This document shows, one piece after another, positions 32,785 to 35,692 of a DNA stretch of 35,692 bases. Below the pieces are notes generated by a model, which saw only the letters and a list, made by a program, of their open reading frames with translations, was not told the DNA's origin and searched no databases. Both the position numbers and the translations under genes were made by a program. Location of the stretch: assembly GCA_028689495.1 (NCBI GenBank), contig JAQTWB010000028.1, positions 1 to 35,692 on the forward strand, read 5' to 3'. Position 1 is the stretch's first letter; every line of letters starts with the position of its first letter. The stretch is from a bacterium. GTDB lineage: Bacteria > Bdellovibrionota_C > UBA2361 > SZUA-149 > JAQTWB01.

Positions 32785-34269
32785 ATGAGCAATCTGAAGC
32801 ACAAGCCGCAACAAAGTCCGGTAGCTCCACGCTATGTCGATTACGACTTTCTCCATGAAATGTCTCGCCGTGCGCCAACGGGGAACAAGAGGTCACTTCT
32901 GCGTCAGCACGTCTTTCTCACTCAGCAGCAGGAACAAAGACGGGTTTTAATTCGCAACCTTCTGCTTGCGGTTCTGCTCCCGGTATTGGCCGTGGCCTTT
33001 GTTTATTATCTGGCCAGTGGGGAACAGAAAATTTCAGGAGTTGAGCGTCCGCGGGTTCAGCGTTTGCTTGGTCGCGGGAGAATACATCGGGCATTTTCTC
33101 CCGACTCTCTTGATTTGTCGCTGTTGCACCGTCAACCTGTTTTCGGGTTGCTTCCCCAGCTGAAATCAATCACTTCGTCAGAGCTTTTTTATCGCATCAA
33201 ATCAGGGGATACGTTGGCCGGGTTGGCCAGCCGATTTTCGCTTGCTCCAGGTGAGGCTGAATCGCTGCATGAGGCGATGAAGGAGCTCGCAAAAAAGGAG
33301 AAGGATTTCTCCGATCGTTTGATGCTTGAACAGGGTGTTGCACTGTCACTTACTCCTGACGGAACGATCGCCATGGCCCGCCTCGACGCCGGGAAAGCCG
33401 CTCATGCGGTTTTTGTTCGCAACGCGGAAGGTTCTTTCAAGGGGAATCTGGAGGAAAAACCGCACGAGCTGCGTGAAAGGGTTTCGGTAGGTGAAATTAC
33501 CTCCTCTCTTGTGCAGGCGGCGCAGGATACCGGAGTGCCTTATGATGTTATTGACCAGCTGGTTGATCTGTTTGCCGGCAAGGTCAATTTTCAGAGCGAC
33601 ATTCATCCAGGGGACAGGTTTGTTCTGGTCTATGAAGACAAGGTTGCTGAAGATGGCTCGCGTTTTGGCGAGGCGGAAATTGCCGCCGCCCGGCTTGATT
33701 TGAAAAAGAAGGGGCTGACGGCAATTCGTTTCATTGGCAGTGATGGCAAAGCCCGATATTTCGACGAGAAGGGCGAGTTGCTGGGCGACAGTTTTCTGCG
33801 TTATCCAGTCAAATATACCCGCATATCCAGCGTTTTTACTGATGCACGATTTCATCCTGTTCTGAGGGTTGTCAGGCCCCATTTGGGGGTTGATTTTGCC
33901 GCACCTGTGGGAACTCCGGTGCGTTCCGCTGCTGATGGAGTGATTGAATTTGCCGGGTGGAAGGGCCCTAACGGCAAATTGATCAAGATTAAGCATGGTG
34001 CGAGATACAGTACCGCGTATGCCCATCTTTCGGTAATATCTACCGGCATCAGGTCGGGTGCCAAGGTAAGTCGGGGGCAGGTAATTGGTGCGGTCGGCAC
34101 AACGGGCCGTTCTACAGGAGCCCACCTGCATTACGCTTTTTACGATCGCGGACGTTATATTGATCCGTTGAATATCAAACTTCCGACAATGGATACACTG
34201 AGTCGGGGGCAGAGGATTACCAACACCTTTTTGCGTCGGGCTCTGGCTTCGCTGAAAAGCATCAAGTGA
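32785..34269 (+). CDS. LysM/M23-type metallo-endopeptidase (murein DD-endopeptidase family)
   Basis: 494 aa from the ATG at 32785; a GTG at 32716 would add 23 residues without clear support. A single membrane helix (about residues 55-75) anchors it in the inner membrane with the rest in the periplasm. A LysM-like segment, FYRIKSGDTLAGLASRFSL, follows. Then comes the OapA/Csd3-type domain (VPYDVIDQLVDLFAGKVNFQ) and a C-terminal M23 domain. The zinc ligands RPHLGVD (His and Asp) and the HLH motif (AHLHYAF) are intact, so it should be an active peptidoglycan hydrolase. It is divergent from ruvX and 18 bp from the next gene. Confidence 0.92.
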   Translation: MSNLKHKPQQSPVAPRYVDYDFLHEMSRRAPTGNKRSLLRQHVFLTQQQEQRRVLIRNLLLAVLLPVLAVAFVYYLASGEQKISGVERPRVQRLLGRGRIHRAFSPDSLDLSLLHRQPVFGLLPQLKSITSSELFYRIKSGDTLAGLASRFSLAPGEAESLHEAMKELAKKEKDFSDRLMLEQGVALSLTPDGTIAMARLDAGKAAHAVFVRNAEGSFKGNLEEKPHELRERVSVGEITSSLVQAAQDTGVPYDVIDQLVDLFAGKVNFQSDIHPGDRFVLVYEDKVAEDGSRFGEAEIAAARLDLKKKGLTAIRFIGSDGKARYFDEKGELLGDSFLRYPVKYTRISSVFTDARFHPVLRVVRPHLGVDFAAPVGTPVRSAADGVIEFAGWKGPNGKLIKIKHGARYSTAYAHLSVISTGIRSGAKVSRGQVIGAVGTTGRSTGAHLHYAFYDRGRYIDPLNIKLPTMDTLSRGQRITNTFLRRALASLKSIK

Positions 34270-34287
34270 GCATGTCAGTGAGTTAGT

Positions 34288-35658
34288 ATGTCTGGGGAAA
34301 TTGCAGTTCAGATTTCATCATTGGCATTCGGTGGCAGCGGTTTTGGCCGTGTCGTTGATAGTGCCGACGAGTCTTTGCAGGGGATGTGTGTTTTTGTGCC
34401 ATTTTCCGCCCCGGGAGATGTTGTTCGTGCAGTTGTGCAAACGCGACACAAACGACACCTGGAGGCGGAAATTGAAGAGATACTCGAGGCATCGGCCTCG
34501 CGGGTTGCTCCGGTCTGCCGGCATTTCGGCGATTGTGGCGGCTGTCATTTTCAGCATTTTGATTACCAGACAGAACTTGAACAAAAGAAAGAGATGATTC
34601 GGGCGGCGATGCGGGCTGCTGGAATTTCCGAAGCCGAGCGCAACAAGGTCGAGGATGTTTATCCATCACTGCCATACGGTTATCGGCGGCGGGCTACGTT
34701 GCAGGTCGATACTGCTGGCTCAGTTGGTTTTCATCGGCGGGGCACACATGAAGTTGTTTCTCTTTCGCAGTGCCCGATTCTCGTTGATTCCTTGAACCTC
34801 TGTCTTGTTGAGCTGGCCAGGATACCGGGCACGCAGATGACAGGACTGCGCCGGATTCAACTGGAGGAGACAGGCGGAAAGGTATTTTTGACATTTGAAG
34901 TTGCTGCTGAATCTTCTGCGGCCGAAGTTCCACCAGTCGCTATCCGCATGCGGGAGCTGGGATTTGAGGTGCGCGTCGTCGGCAATGGGCAGGACCTTGA
35001 GTCTTTCACTGTATCTGCGCAGTCCGGGCAATCAACAGTTCAGTCGGGGACGCTGATGATGAAAGGTGCCCCGGGAAGTTTTACTCAGGTAAACGCTGGT
35101 GTTAATAGTGCGTTGGTCGGTTTTGTTCAGGATGCTGTCCGGAAATCTGTGCAGAACATGCCAGAACCGTGCGTTTCTGTCTTGGACCTGTATTCTGGTG
35201 CGGGAAACTTCGCATTGCCGTTTGCTGCTTCCGGTGCGAGGGTTACAGCTGTGGAGATGGATCAGCGATTGGTAGCTGCCGGCCGGGATTCTGCTTTGCT
35301 GAATAATCTTGCTGATAAAGTTGAATATCAGTGTAGTTCTGTTGAAAAGTTCCTTGCTGCTTCAGCGTCAGATGCTTACTGGGACCTGGTGATTTGTGAT
35401 CCTCCGCGCTGTGGGCTTCGGGCGGTGCAAAAAGTTCTGCCTCGTTGCCGGCAGCTGGTGTTGGTAAGCTGTCATTTACCGGGTTTCGTCTCTGATTTGC
35501 GGTATTTGTTGTCCGCGGGTTGGACACTTGAGCGATTAAAACCATTCGATATGTTTGCCAGAACAACCTATACGGAAATTGTTTCTTTGCTGCGACCTCC
35601 GCAAGATTACAGTCCGGAGAGGAAATCGGCGCCGGAGCGGCGGAGGCGACGAAGATGA
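34288..35658 (+). CDS. rlmD: 23S rRNA (uracil-5-)-methyltransferase RlmD/RumA type
   Basis: 456 aa. An N-terminal TRAM domain (about 1-60) is followed by a 4Fe-4S site: Cys77, Cys83 and Cys86 (CRHFGDCGGCHFQH) and Cys162. SAM binding uses LDLYSGAGNFALPFA (299-313). The catalytic cysteine is Cys395 in VSCHLPG and the general base is Glu430 in TYTEIVSLL. These are the features of RumA/RlmD-type m5U methyltransferases; TrmA or RlmCD specificity cannot be excluded. The tail after residue 440 is very basic (ERRRRRR). The stop overlaps the next start (ATGA). Confidence 0.9.
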   Translation: MSGEIAVQISSLAFGGSGFGRVVDSADESLQGMCVFVPFSAPGDVVRAVVQTRHKRHLEAEIEEILEASASRVAPVCRHFGDCGGCHFQHFDYQTELEQKKEMIRAAMRAAGISEAERNKVEDVYPSLPYGYRRRATLQVDTAGSVGFHRRGTHEVVSLSQCPILVDSLNLCLVELARIPGTQMTGLRRIQLEETGGKVFLTFEVAAESSAAEVPPVAIRMRELGFEVRVVGNGQDLESFTVSAQSGQSTVQSGTLMMKGAPGSFTQVNAGVNSALVGFVQDAVRKSVQNMPEPCVSVLDLYSGAGNFALPFAASGARVTAVEMDQRLVAAGRDSALLNNLADKVEYQCSSVEKFLAASASDAYWDLVICDPPRCGLRAVQKVLPRCRQLVLVSCHLPGFVSDLRYLLSAGWTLERLKPFDMFARTTYTEIVSLLRPPQDYSPERKSAPERRRRRR

Positions 35659-35692
35659 GGAAGTTTACACCAAAGCTGGTGGTTTTTGATTT
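35655..35692 (+). CDS. Probable HAD-superfamily hydrolase, first 12 codons (cut by window edge)
   Basis: The ATG at 35655 overlaps the previous stop. The peptide reads MRKFTPKLVVFDF, where a hydrophobic strand ending in F-D-F resembles motif I of HAD hydrolases (hhhDxD). With 12 residues visible, only the family is suggested. A phosphoglycolate phosphatase or similar is possible. Confidence 0.45.
   Translation, partial: MRKFTPKLVVFD

Overview
The window looks like the replication-origin region of a Gram-negative bacterial chromosome, most likely a deltaproteobacterium-like lineage (Desulfuromonadota, Desulfobacterota or Myxococcota type). The support is a KDO cytidylyltransferase gene (LPS), a long Gram-negative-type GyrB, the order dnaA-dnaN-recF-gyrB-gyrA-gpsA, a small atpI-atpB-atpE cluster, an F0 subunit c with a signal-peptide-like leader, and an MbnP/MbnH metallo-pair. 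This placement is inference from gene content; no rRNA, tRNA, CRISPR array, transposase or phage gene was seen.

Layout. 1-11.5 kb is a leftward block: the 5' end of an argD-like gene, gpsA, gyrA, gyrB, recF, dnaN, an intergenic origin with three perfect DnaA boxes and an AT-rich stretch (about 9.0-9.7 kb), then dnaA. 11.7-19.1 kb is a rightward block: atpI-like, atpB and atpE ending in a strong terminator, a SAM hydroxide adenosyltransferase-family gene, an EamA transporter overlapping kdsB, a histidine-phosphatase-fold gene, a dense cluster of unrelated hairpins, and the lipoprotein pair mbnP-mbnH. trxB (leftward) and rluA plus a small Cys-rich gene (rightward) diverge at 20.2 kb. 21.7-31.8 kb is a long leftward operon: mltG, a very low-complexity membrane protein, a MoxR ATPase, a DUF58 protein, two VWA membrane proteins and a small membrane protein. 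A degenerate direct-repeat array separates it from ruvX. The right end carries a LysM/M23 endopeptidase, an RlmD-type rRNA methyltransferase and the first codons of a probable HAD hydrolase.

How it fits together. The left half is origin and topology housekeeping, transcribed mostly away from the origin. The mltG-MoxR-DUF58-VWA operon resembles the Bat/MoxR modules of other bacteria, where a AAA+ ATPase serves VWA proteins in the envelope; the linkage to MltG suggests a cell-envelope role. MbnP and MbnH form a known enzyme-substrate pair in which the di-heme protein oxidises a Trp of MbnP to kynurenine, creating a copper site.

Most unusual signals: at least five consecutive, nearly perfect but different hairpins before mbnP; a type IV prepilin-like N-terminus on MltG; a roughly 40-residue insertion inside DnaA domain I; a subunit c combining Na+-type ligands with loss of the glycine motif; a direct-repeat array that includes the 3' end of ruvX; and two enzymes (SAM hydroxide adenosyltransferase family, histidine phosphatase family) that lack an expected catalytic histidine.
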